From contig DIFZ01000050.1 of NCBI GenBank assembly GCA_002419385.1, positions 62,001 to 126,000 of the forward strand: a stretch of DNA of 64,000 bases. Reading direction: 5' to 3'. The notes below the pieces were generated by a model that saw only the letters and a program-made list of their open reading frames with translations, was not told the origin of the DNA and searched no databases. The position numbers and the translations under genes were made by a program. Numbering within the stretch: the stretch's first letter is position 1; every line of letters begins with the position of its first letter. Shown here one piece after another: positions 28,933 through 37,422 of the stretch. Source of the DNA: Geobacter sp. UBA5735 (lineage in GTDB: Bacteria; Desulfobacterota; Desulfuromonadia; Geobacterales; Geobacteraceae).

Positions 28933-29200
28933 ATATCGCGGGCAATCCTGAAGACTGACAGCCTTTGTAAAGATTTTCGACAAGAGGCTCACGAACACCC
29001 AAAGTGACCCCAAGAGAACATAACGCTGCGTCATTACGGGACCGCAGATGTTTCATCCACCAGTTGACACCAGCAACAACTGATCCGAAGTCTCACATTT
29101 CCGGCAATAAAGCTTGACGTTCTTCCCCAATTGTAAAACTGGCCGACAAGCACGGTCATGCTGGTAATGGTAACGAATGCGGTTTTTCCTCATTGTCTAT

Positions 29201-29232
29201 TGAAAAGGAGCGTCATGTGACGCTCCTTTTCA
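29201..29232. terminator. Bidirectional terminator
   Basis: TGAAAAGGAGCGTCA (29201-29215) is mirrored perfectly by TGACGCTCCTTTTCA (29218-29232), with T-runs at both ends. It separates the 28723 gene from the lamin-tail protein. The rest of 28933-29280 has no evident gene. Confidence 0.8.
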
Positions 29233-29280
29233 AGTCATATGCCAGCAAGCAATTCGGCGATGACGCTCTACCTTGAATCC

Positions 29281-29940
29281 TCAGTGCAAAAACCTCATCC
29301 GTGACATCCCCAGGACAAGCGCTGATACCGCAAAGGTAAAAAAGGTCGGCGGTATCGGAACTGCAGAGGTATCTCCACTGTTTCTGGGATTCGGGGAATC
29401 CTGAATCACGAAGTCAATAGCGTTACTGTCAGTATCCAGCGCCGTCAGACGTTCCAGGCTGCGCCCTGCTCCTGGAGCTGCGACTGCCGTACCTTCGACA
29501 AAGATATTTTCTGCCGTTCCCCATCCCAGACTGTCCAGAATCAGATTATCGCCGGCGCGCAAAGCGAGACCGCCGCCGCTGTTTGCCAACCCTGCAGCAA
29601 AGATGGCATCAGGTGTCCTGCCGACATTTTTACCTGAATGAACCAGGAGAAAATATCCTTGCGACGCAATGACATCATGCTCTGTAAAGCTGTAGAGTGT
29701 CGTATCATGCTCACCAGCAGCCGAACGGTATGCCAATCGGATGTCGTCGAGAGCAATTTCCGAACTGCCCGCATTGTAAAGCTCGATAAACTCCGAGCCT
29801 GCATCACCGACAGCAGCCGTCTGCACCTCATTCAAGAGCAGTGCATCGGAAACGGCATACACAGTCCGTGAAGACGCCATGACCAAGCCGGTGCAGACCG
29901 CAAAAACCGCTATGGCCGAACAAATCCGCACGTCAAACAT
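29281..29940 (-). CDS. Exported lamin-tail-domain protein with PEP-CTERM-like C terminus
   Basis: A 219-residue protein: signal peptide (to about residue 29), then a lamin-tail (LTD) domain with LLLNEVQ, GSEFIELYNAGSSEIALDDI and YFLLVHSG, and a C-terminal anchor VPIPPT + hydrophobic helix + SRMRFLH, which resembles PEP-CTERM sorting signals. Such proteins are usually secreted to the surface and processed by an exosortase, which is not in this window. AAAGGAGG stands five bases before ATG 29940; the frame extends upstream only as untranslated sequence. Function unknown; LTD domains bind protein, DNA or membrane partners. Confidence 0.75.
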   Translation of the reverse strand: MFDVRICSAIAVFAVCTGLVMASSRTVYAVSDALLLNEVQTAAVGDAGSEFIELYNAGSSEIALDDIRLAYRSAAGEHDTTLYSFTEHDVIASQGYFLLVHSGKNVGRTPDAIFAAGLANSGGGLALRAGDNLILDSLGWGTAENIFVEGTAVAAPGAGRSLERLTALDTDSNAIDFVIQDSPNPRNSGDTSAVPIPPTFFTFAVSALVLGMSRMRFLH

Positions 29941-30351
29941 ACCAGCCTCCTTTATCCGGAATCTTGTACGACGGTTGAAAGATGCCATGAGGCTGTTCGT
30001 AGCGCCCAGCCTCAAGCCGGTGCTCTGACTTTCCCAAAAACCAGGAAATGACGCGTCATCAGAACGTTTCCGTCCACGCCCCAGACCATACCACCTGTTT
30101 AACATTTCGTCAATTGTTTTAATATAATTATATATGATTCATTTTGGAGGGAGATGCAGCCCTGCCTAGCAGGAGCGCTGCATTTCAGGGGAAGAATTGG
30201 CTCTCTTCATTTTCGACGTCAGCTCTTCTTTCATCTTGACGTTTTCAATCGCCTTCGATACTCTCTACCGGAAGAGGGTTCAATGCATCGGCGGAATTAC
30301 ATTGGAAACCGGGCATCAGGATCAAAGTCCACGTCATGGCGGTAGTCAACT
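29941..30351. other. Intergenic region between two divergent genes, with a stem-loop
   Basis: AT-rich promoter-like DNA (30110-30140) is followed by a two-tier stem-loop: ATGCAGC (30154-30160) with GCTGCAT (30177-30183), and inside it CCTGC/GCAGG with a three-base loop. It lies in the leader of the second corA. I compared it mentally with the M-box Mg2+ riboswitch and did not find that consensus. No gene is seen. Confidence 0.45.
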
Positions 30352-31305
30352 ATGATCAAGGCATATTTGCGCAGTGAAGATACCATAAAGGCTGTTACGG
30401 TTGAACTCGACCACCTTGACGCACTTGACACATCGACACTTGTCTGGCTCGACCTGCTCACACCTACCCACGAAGAGAGCATCGCCGTCGAGCGTTCTTT
30501 GAAACTGGAACTGCCAACCCGCCAGGAATCCGAAGAAATCGAGTACAGTTCCCGTTACTGGGAGGATGAAAACGGAATATGGATCAACACTTCTTTCCTC
30601 GTGAAGGAACAAGACCAGATCAACAGCGAGACCGTGTCATTCATCCTCAAGGAAAAATACCTTGCTACGATCCGGTTCAGCGAACTCCGTATCTTCACTG
30701 AATTCTCACGCAAGCTTCGCCTTACCCCACGGGCCTTCCACAATGGCGCGGAAGTTCTGTCCGGCATTCTTGCCATGCGGGTGGATATCGATGCAGACAT
30801 GATCGAGCATTTGTCTAAAGAAATTGTCGTAATCGGGAGAAGAAATCCCCAGTCTTTCGAACAAGCCGACCAGTTTCTGGAGAGTATAACCTCCTATGAA
30901 GACATCAATATTACGTTTCGCGAGAACCTCACCGACAAGCATCGCGTCATATCGTCCCTCCTGAAGAGCTCCATGATATCCGAAAACCAGAAACGGGAGC
31001 TTTCCATGATGATGAAGGACGTAAACTCGCTGGTCACTTCAGCGAATTTCAATTTTGAGCGTCTTGATTACCTGCAGAACCTTTTTCTCAACCACTTGAG
31101 TATGGAACAGAACAAAGTCATCAAGATATTTACCGTCATGTCGGTAATTTTCCTGCCGCCTACCCTCATCGCCAGCATTTATGGAATGAATTTCAGGTTT
31201 CTGCCGGAACTGGAGTGGAAACTGGGATATCCGGTTGCTCTTGGAATGATCATCGTCTCAGCCATCCTTCCGCTCTATATTTTCAGGAAAAAAGGCTGGC
31301 TCTGA
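30352..31305 (+). CDS. corA: CorA family metal-ion channel, second copy
   Basis: A 317-residue inner-membrane divalent-cation channel. The C-terminal YGMNF gate motif is followed by PELEWKLGYP and the final helix with a basic end (FRKKGWL). The cytoplasmic part is only distantly like the copy at 7236 (363 residues, longer N terminus). CorA paralogues often differ in selectivity (Mg, Co, Ni, Zn), and this cannot be told from sequence. The gene is preceded by the stem-loop leader described for 29941-30351. Its end is convergent with the MFS gene. Confidence 0.93.
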   Translation: MIKAYLRSEDTIKAVTVELDHLDALDTSTLVWLDLLTPTHEESIAVERSLKLELPTRQESEEIEYSSRYWEDENGIWINTSFLVKEQDQINSETVSFILKEKYLATIRFSELRIFTEFSRKLRLTPRAFHNGAEVLSGILAMRVDIDADMIEHLSKEIVVIGRRNPQSFEQADQFLESITSYEDINITFRENLTDKHRVISSLLKSSMISENQKRELSMMMKDVNSLVTSANFNFERLDYLQNLFLNHLSMEQNKVIKIFTVMSVIFLPPTLIASIYGMNFRFLPELEWKLGYPVALGMIIVSAILPLYIFRKKGWL

Positions 31306-31321
31306 ACACCAGGCCGAGCCT

Positions 31322-32548
31322 TCATGCCTGACGTTTCAGGAGTCCCCGTGTCACGACAAGTGTAAGGAACAACTGCCCCACAATCAATCCTACCACCCCT
31401 TTCCAGCCGCATCGGGACCAGAAACTCCCGCCGACAGTCCCCGAAATACTTGAACCGAGATAGTAACTGAACAGGTAGAGCGCCGAAGCCTGCGCCTTGG
31501 CCGTTGCGGCATGAAGGCCGACCCAGCTCGAAGCAACCGTGTGAGCCGCAAAAAAACCGGCAGTAAAAACTGAGACACCGGCAATGATGACAGGAAGCGG
31601 TTCCGCAAGCGTGAGCAGCGCACCGGCAGCCATAACACACAGGGATAGCATCACCAGTGTTCTCCGATCAAAACGACTGGCAGATTGCCCCGCAACAGAA
31701 GCACTTGCTGAGCCCAGCAGATAGACGAGAAAAACCAGGCTCACGTGACTTTGTGAAAGACTGTAGGGATGAGCCAGGAGGCGAAACGTGATGTAGTTGT
31801 AAAGAGTAACAAAGCTTCCCATCGCCGTGAACGATACCGCATACAGACTGAGGAGCAGGGGATCGTGCATCTTCTGCACGAGAGACGTGAACAGGTAGGC
31901 GAACCGGAATGGACGTCGGGGCAAATGGGATGGCGGAAGGTTTTTCATGAAGTACAGGCTGAGGATCAGACTGAGGACACCGAAGCTCCCCAGCGCGGCC
32001 CGCCACGACCACATATCCGTCATTACAGCGGTGCAGATCCGTCCGGTCATTCCGCCAACCGCATTCCCGCCGATATAGAGCCCCATGGCAGAAGCTATTG
32101 CTGAGGGATCCATTTCCTCGCTCAGATATGCCATCGCCACTGCGGGGAGTCCAGCCAGCACCAGGCCCTGGATCAATCGCAGGGCTATCAGCGCCGGATA
32201 GCCCTGGCTGAATGCGGTGAAAACTGTCAGAAGCGATGTCAGGAACAGTGCAGCGGTCATCACCTGCTTTCTGCCCCAGCTTTCCGAAATGGTGCTGGCA
32301 AAGAGCATGGCGATGGCCATGGTGCCCGTTGCAACCGACAACGGCATGCTGCTCAAAGCTGGAGATACGCCAAACTCTCGTGAAAACTCAGGGAGGAGCG
32401 GCTGCACGTCGTACAAGGTTACGAACGTGACGAATCCGGCTGCAAAAAAAGCAAGCCGCGCACGGAGATAGGCGGGTGTGCCGCGGCGTATCTGCCCCAG
32501 GCCAGCCCCGACCTCGGTAAGAACCAGTTCGTTCATCGAAGTTTTCAT
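31322..32548 (-). CDS. MFS transporter (YnfM/AraJ-like)
   Basis: A 408-residue, 12-helix transporter. SESWGRKQVM follows helix 2, the usual MFS loop 2-3 signature, and RFDRRTL appears in the matching second-half loop. The family exports drugs, sugars or metabolites; no substrate can be set. The start at 32548 is close to GAAGGG; 32536 is an alternative. It is divergent from nifV, and the nifV sigma-54 promoter lies in the gap. Confidence 0.85.
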   Translation of the reverse strand: MKTSMNELVLTEVGAGLGQIRRGTPAYLRARLAFFAAGFVTFVTLYDVQPLLPEFSREFGVSPALSSMPLSVATGTMAIAMLFASTISESWGRKQVMTAALFLTSLLTVFTAFSQGYPALIALRLIQGLVLAGLPAVAMAYLSEEMDPSAIASAMGLYIGGNAVGGMTGRICTAVMTDMWSWRAALGSFGVLSLILSLYFMKNLPPSHLPRRPFRFAYLFTSLVQKMHDPLLLSLYAVSFTAMGSFVTLYNYITFRLLAHPYSLSQSHVSLVFLVYLLGSASASVAGQSASRFDRRTLVMLSLCVMAAGALLTLAEPLPVIIAGVSVFTAGFFAAHTVASSWVGLHAATAKAQASALYLFSYYLGSSISGTVGGSFWSRCGWKGVVGLIVGQLFLTLVVTRGLLKRQA

Positions 32549-32672
32549 CCCTTCAGGAAATGCTTTAAACTCACCATAGCATCCGGAAATGAATGAAACA
32601 ACCGGTGATATGTTCCATACCCGCCCTTCCCCGAACTCCCCATCATTGTTCAGGCTGCGTTCGCCCATCTTC

Positions 32673-32688
32673 TGGCACGAGATATGCT
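32673..32688 (+). promoter_or_regulatory. Sigma-54 promoter of nifV
   Basis: TGGCAC-N5-ATGCT: the GG (32674) and GC (32686) are exactly 12 bases apart, as sigma-54 requires. It lies about 110 bases upstream of the nifV start and upstream of the leader hairpins. Confidence 0.75.
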
Positions 32689-32725
32689 TTTCATCCATGG
32701 TCAGACAGCTAATCTTTCGTGTCAG

Positions 32726-32762
32726 GGCAACGGCGCCCCGGGTACTCACCCCGGGGTTTTTT
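32726..32762 (+). promoter_or_regulatory. ANTAR-type antitermination leader of nifV
   Basis: GGC-AACGGC-GCC (32726-32737) is a hexaloop hairpin with A at loop position 1 and G at position 4, the hallmark recognised by ANTAR proteins. Its 3' arm overlaps a terminator, CCCCGGGT/ACCCCGGGG (32736-32756), followed by six T residues. The upstream first hexaloop expected for this class is not clear to me. Confidence 0.7.
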
Positions 32763-32781
32763 GTTTGGAAAGGAGTCTGCC

Positions 32782-33926
32782 ATGGAAAAAGAACACCAAA
32801 ACCAGGTCATTATCGATGACACAACCTTGCGGGATGGTGAACAGACTGCGGGAGTCGTGTTCAGCAGAGCTGAAAAAATCTCCATAGCCCGCATGCTGGA
32901 TGCCGCAGGTGTTCAGGAAATAGAGTGCGGCATACCCGCCATGGGCAAAGAAGAGATATCGGCTGTTCGTGCACTGGCTGAACTGGGTCTCAATGCCCGC
33001 CTCATGACCTGGAACCGTGCCCTCGTGTCAGACATACGAGCAAGCCTTGAATGCGGTGTGACTGCGGTGGACATTTCACTCTCCGTATCCGACATCATGA
33101 TAGAGCGCAAGCTGCGCAAGTCGCGACAGTGGGTGAAGGAACAGCTCAAAACAGCGCTCGGCTTCGCGAAAGACAACGGACTCTACGTCTCAGTGGGGGG
33201 GGCGAGGACGCAAGCCGCGCATTCATGAACTTCCTGATCGACGTGCTCAGCACCTGCCGCTCCCTGGGAGCCGACCGATTCCGGTTCTGCGACACCCTCG
33301 GCATCCTCGATCCGTTTTCCATGCATGACAGGATACGCAGGCTCCGTTCTGCCGTCCCTGAAATCGAACTCGAGGCACATACCCATAACGATCTGGGTAT
33401 GGCCACGGCCAATGCCCTGGCGGCCGTGCATGCCGGTGCCCGTTACGTGAACACAACGGTCAACGGGCTGGGTGAACGGGCCGGCAATGCAGCCCTTGAA
33501 GAAGTGGTCATGGCCCTCAAGGTTGCCCGCGGTATTGAGACGGGCATTGACACCCGCCGGTTCCGGCAGCTTTCCCGCTTTGTCGGCACGGCATCCCGAC
33601 GGCCCGTACCGCCCGGGAAGGCTGTGGTGGGCACACGCATTTTTGCCCACGAATCGGGCATCCATGCCGACGGCGTAATCAAGTGCCCGCAAAACTACGA
33701 AGGGTTCGATCCATCAGAGGTGGGACTCCGTCGACACCTGGTAGTCGGAAAACACTCAGGTGCAAACGGTCTCATTGAGCGCTTCCGGAAACTGGGAATT
33801 CCCCTGGGAAGAGAGGAAGCACAAGGCCTCCTGCAGGGTGTGCGCACAATGGCAGAGCACCTGAAGCGCCCCCTTTCGGACAACGATCTTCATTCACTGT
33901 ATTTTGATAAAATGGTTGGAGAATAA
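32782..33926 (+). CDS. nifV: NifV homocitrate synthase (frameshifted in a G8 tract)
   Basis: It makes homocitrate, the organic ligand of the FeMo cofactor, from acetyl-CoA and 2-oxoglutarate. The first frame (32782-33228) has IIDDTTLRDGEQTAGVVFS, typical of the family. The second (to 33926) has EDASRA, HTHNDLGMATANALAA and NTTVNGLGERAGNA, and ends in the usual place. The two frames meet at a run of eight G (33195-33202); six or nine would restore one open frame of about 380 codons. It may be a sequencing error, a decayed gene or slippage. It follows the leader terminator with AAAGGAG before the ATG. Confidence 0.88.
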
Positions 33927-34012
33927 CCTCTAACCCGAAATGGGAACGATCCATGCTATGCCGGAACGCAAGGCCGATGGTTTGAGTACACCAGTGCAGA
34001 GGAGACCTGTTT

Positions 34013-34576
34013 ATGAACCGAATACTGATCTGCGACGATGAACAGACAATAAGAGTCGAACTGAAATCACTACTGAAAAAGCTGCAGTTTGATGAGATCA
34101 TAGAAGGGAGCGACGGTGACGCAGCCGTCTCGCTGGCCCTGAAATGGTCCCCCGACATTGCCATCCTCGACATTTCGATGCCGAAGAAAGATGGCATCTC
34201 AGCAGCCGCCGAAATCAGGAAGCGGTCGAGAATCCCCATAATATTCCTTACCGCAGCCCGCGACCCGGATATCCTCAGGCGAGCGGTCAAGACCGGGGTG
34301 GCAGCAGTTCTCACCAAGCCGTTGAGGCCAGACGAACTCTGGCCGGCCATCGAGCTTGCTTTTGCCCATAATGAAGAAATCGAACGGTTGCAGCAGGAAG
34401 TCGAGGCTCTGAAGGAGACCATCGAAAGCAGGAAGGTCATCGAGAAAGCAAAAGGTGTACTGATGAAGAAACAGGGGCTCAACGAACCTGAAGCGTTTCG
34501 CAGGATGCAGAAACTGGCAATGGACAAGAGAAAGTCCCTACGGCAGATAGCTGATGCAATCCTGCTGATGGAGTAG
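34013..34576 (+). CDS. Response regulator with ANTAR RNA-binding domain (nif antiterminator)
   Basis: A 187-residue two-domain regulator: a receiver (1-118) with the acidic pocket DDE at 8-10, phosphorylation site D53 in ILDISMPKKDG, T80 and K102, then a coiled linker and an ANTAR domain (about 130-187: KAKGVLMKKQGLNEPEAF, then RRMQKLAMDKRKSLRQIAD). ANTAR domains bind RNA hairpins with hexaloops and stop terminators from forming. It is encoded between nifV and nifH and the nif leaders carry such hairpins, so it most likely corresponds to the GnfR-type regulator described in Geobacter. Its histidine kinase is not next to it. Confidence 0.9.
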   Translation: MNRILICDDEQTIRVELKSLLKKLQFDEIIEGSDGDAAVSLALKWSPDIAILDISMPKKDGISAAAEIRKRSRIPIIFLTAARDPDILRRAVKTGVAAVLTKPLRPDELWPAIELAFAHNEEIERLQQEVEALKETIESRKVIEKAKGVLMKKQGLNEPEAFRRMQKLAMDKRKSLRQIADAILLME

Positions 34577-34666
34577 CTGATCAATTATTAGGCACATATC
34601 TGTTTTTATTGCAGACACACTGTGGGCAATCGCCAGATTCCCCTGATAATTCAACCATAATGCATT

Positions 34667-34682
34667 TGGCACATTCAATGCT
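34667..34682 (+). promoter_or_regulatory. Sigma-54 promoter of nifHDK
   Basis: TGGCAC-N5-ATGCT, with GG at 34668 and GC at 34680, 12 apart. It lies about 175 bases upstream of nifH and before both leader hairpins. Confidence 0.75.
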
Positions 34683-34734
34683 ATAGCTGTTACAGAACAT
34701 GATCCAAATACAATGTCCGTATTCATTCACGGCA

Positions 34735-34771
34735 GGCAACGGCGCCCCGCGACAAACCGCGGGGCGTTTTT
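34735..34771 (+). promoter_or_regulatory. First antitermination leader of nifH
   Basis: The hexaloop hairpin GGC-AACGGC-GCC (34735-34746, A1 and G4) has exactly the sequence found before nifV and overlaps a terminator, CGCCCCGCG/CGCGGGGCG (34743-34766), followed by five T residues. Confidence 0.72.
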
Positions 34772-34778
34772 CGTCCAA

Positions 34779-34819
34779 CCAGGCAAAGGCGCCTCTGGTT
34801 CAACCCGGGGCGCCTTTGC
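34779..34819 (+). promoter_or_regulatory. Second antitermination-like leader hairpin of nifH
   Basis: CCAGGC-AAAGGC-GCC (34779-34793) is a second A1/G4 hexaloop, competing with an 11-bp stem, GCAAAGGCGCC (34783-34793) with GGCGCCTTTGC (34809-34819). There is no U-run after it, so it may act as a translational or weak transcriptional switch. Confidence 0.55.
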
Positions 34820-34854
34820 GATTCGCCCCACAGACAAACGAAAGGAAAACTATC

Positions 34855-35718
34855 ATGAGACAGATCGCTATCTACGGCAAAGGCGGCATCGGCAAGTCCA
34901 CGACGACCCAGAACACGGTGGCAGGCCTGGCATCCCTCGGGAAGAAAGTCATGATCGTCGGCTGCGACCCCAAGGCGGACTCGACCCGCCTGATGCTCCA
35001 CGCAAAAGCCCAGGCTACGGTCATGGACCTGGTGCGCGAACTGGGGACGGTGGAAGACCTGGAACTGGGAGACGTCCTCAAGGTAGGGTACGGTGACGTA
35101 AAATGCGTCGAATCAGGCGGACCTGAACCAGGAGTGGGCTGCGCCGGCCGCGGGGTAATCACCGCCATCAACTTCCTGGAAGAGAACGGCGCCTACACAC
35201 CGGACCTGGACTTCGTCTTCTACGACGTCCTGGGCGACGTGGTCTGCGGCGGATTCGCCATGCCGATACGCGAAGGCAAAGCGGAAGAGATCTATATCGT
35301 CTGCTCCGGCGAGATGATGGCCATGTATGCCGCCAACAACATCGCCAAAGGGATTCTCAAGTATGCCTCGTCCGGCAAAGTCCGGATGGGCGGGCTTATC
35401 TGCAATGCCAGGAAGACGGACAAGGAGTATGAGCTGATCGAGGCCCTGGCAGCAAAGCTCGGCACGCAGATGATCCATTTCGTCCCCCGCGACAACCAGG
35501 TGCAGAGGGCTGAGCTTCGTCGCATGACCGTCATTGAATATTCCCCAGAGCATCCCCAGGCAAATGAGTACCGGGAACTCGCCCGCAAGATATCAGAGAA
35601 CAAGATGCTGGTGGTTCCGAAACCGCTCAGCATGGATGAACTTGAAGATCTGCTGATGGAATTCGGCATCATGGAAGCGGATGACGAGAATGTTGGCAAG
35701 GCTGAGGCGGCGAAATAA
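34855..35718 (+). CDS. nifH: NifH, nitrogenase iron protein (dinitrogenase reductase)
   Basis: A 287-residue homodimeric ATPase that carries electrons through one 4Fe-4S cluster to NifDK. The P-loop is GKGGIGKS (9-16), and the cluster ligands are C96 (GVGCAGRG) and C131 (VCGGFAMP). R99 in CAGRG is the residue that DraT ADP-ribosylates; draT and draG are in the same island. Upstream are the sigma-54 promoter and two leader hairpins. nifD follows 69 bases later. Confidence 0.97.
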   Translation: MRQIAIYGKGGIGKSTTTQNTVAGLASLGKKVMIVGCDPKADSTRLMLHAKAQATVMDLVRELGTVEDLELGDVLKVGYGDVKCVESGGPEPGVGCAGRGVITAINFLEENGAYTPDLDFVFYDVLGDVVCGGFAMPIREGKAEEIYIVCSGEMMAMYAANNIAKGILKYASSGKVRMGGLICNARKTDKEYELIEALAAKLGTQMIHFVPRDNQVQRAELRRMTVIEYSPEHPQANEYRELARKISENKMLVVPKPLSMDELEDLLMEFGIMEADDENVGKAEAAK

Positions 35719-35787
35719 TGTGTGATGCCACCATACTTTTTCACCTGCAGCCATCAGCCTTGAGCTTTTTGAAAAGGAGCAGCTACC

Positions 35788-37234
35788 ATGTCCATTGAGA
35801 TAAAGAAAATCGAAGGCATAACCAGGGAGTCCACCCGGGAAATGATTGACAAAGCACTTGAAGTGTACCCCGAAAAGGGCAAAAAAAAAGCGTGCACCGC
35901 ACCTGGCGCCGAACGACCAGGCCAGCTGTTCAGCCTGCGTCAAATCAAACCGCAAGACCGTGCCCGGTGTAATGAGCGCCCGCGGCTGCGCCTATGCGGG
36001 CGCCAAGGGAGTCGTCTGGGGCCCGATCCGCGACATGGTGCACGTCTCCCACGGCCCGGTCGGTTGCGGCTGGTATTCCTGGGGGACTCGGCGCAACCTG
36101 ATGTCCGGCATCAACGGCGTCACCAGCTTCGCCATGCAGTTCACCTCCGATTTCCAGGAAAAGGATATCGTCTACGGCGGCGACAAGAAGCTGAAACAGC
36201 TGCTGGGCGAGGCACGGGAACTGTTTCCCCTCGCCAAGGGGATTTCGGTCCTCTCCGAATGCCCGGTGGGGCTCATCGGCGACGACATCAACTCGGTAGC
36301 CAAACAGTCGTCGGCCGAACTGGACATTCCCATCATCCCGTGCAACTGCGAGGGGTTCCGGGGTGTTTCCCAGTCCCTTGGCCACCATATCTCCAACGAC
36401 ACCATCCGCGACTTCGTCATCGAGACCAGAGAATATCCCGAACCGGTCGGACCCTACGATGTGGCGCTCATCGGCGAATACAACATCGGCGGCGATGCCT
36501 GGTCGGTCAAGCCGCTGCTGGAAGAGATCGGGCTGAATGTGAAGGCAGTCTGGACCGGCGACGGCGAAATCGAGAAAATAGCAGCCACCCACCAGGTAAA
36601 ACTGAACATCATCCACTGCTACCGTTCCATGAACTACATGTGCAAAGTCATGGAGGAGAAGTACGGCATTCCCTGGATGGAGCTCAATTTCTTCGGACCC
36701 GCCAAAATCGCGGCGAGCCTGCGCAAGCTTGGCGAGTACTTCGGCGAGGAAATCAGGCAGAAGGTGGATGCAGTCATCGCCAAATACGAGCCCAAGGTGC
36801 AGGAGATCATCGAAGAATACCGTCCGCGACTGGAAGGGAAAAAGGTCATGCTCTACGTGGGTGGTCTGCGCCCCCGGCATACGGTCAATGCCTACGAAGA
36901 ACTGGGAATGTCGGTGGTAGGCTCCGGCTACGAGTTCGCGCACGGTGACGACTACGACCGCACCGCCGCTGAGATGCCCGATGCAACGGTCATCTATGAC
37001 GACATCTCTGAATACGAGTTCGAGCAGTTTGCCCACGAACTCAAACCGGATCTTGTCGGGAGCGGTATCAAGGAAAAATACCTGTTCCAGAAGATGGGCA
37101 TCCCTTTCCGCCAGATGCACAGTTGGGACTATTCCGGTCCCTACGAAGGATATGAGGGCTTTTCCGTCTTCGCCCGCGACGTGGACATGGCGGTGAACAG
37201 CCCCACCTGGGGCTTGGTGAAGAGCCCGTTCTGA
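35788..37234 (+). CDS. nifD: NifD, nitrogenase MoFe protein alpha chain (frameshifted in an A9 tract)
   Basis: Carries the FeMo cofactor and half of the P cluster. The frame starting MSIEIKKIEG runs to a nine-A run (35881-35889) and then departs; the true downstream frame continues RAPHLAPNDQASCSAC. Eight A would join them into 481 residues. The C-terminal part is intact: RGCAYAG, GPVGCGWYSW and LSECPVGLIGDD give the P-cluster cysteines; CYRSMNYM supplies the cofactor Cys and MHSWDYSGPYEGYEGF the cofactor His. GAAAAGGAGCAGC precedes the ATG. The shift may be a base-call error, or slippage on the A9 run could restore it in part of the product. Confidence 0.93.
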
Positions 37235-37249
37235 CCCATTCGTTTCATA

Positions 37250-37345
37250 ACCCTTCCCGTTCGCCCCTTATCTTGAGGGAAGGAGTTGAAGCCACTGCTC
37301 TGCTTGCTCCCCCTCTTAAACTAAGAGGGGGCCGGGGGGAGTCAT
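37250..37345. repeat. Palindromic intergenic repeats between nifD and nifK
   Basis: The 188-bp spacer holds CCCCCTCTTA/TAAGAGGGGG (about 37312-37332) and an earlier CTT.../...GAGGGAAGGAG pair. In reverse they read as the SLRGGASRAVAST-type string of a common short repeat. In an operon the hairpin could set the nifK level. Confidence 0.5.
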
Positions 37346-37422
37346 GATGGTGGGCAATTTCAAAACACACATTCCCCGGGCCGTGGACATATGGGATCCC
37401 GGCCGGATGAAGGAGAGATACC

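Noticed and set aside
30140..30351. A possible Mg2+ (M-box) riboswitch before the second corA
   Set aside because: Only one two-tier stem-loop is seen; the conserved M-box blocks are absent.
35945..37120. A 391-codon open frame on the minus strand
   Set aside because: Mirror of nifD with no protein signature; the nifD motifs are on the plus strand.
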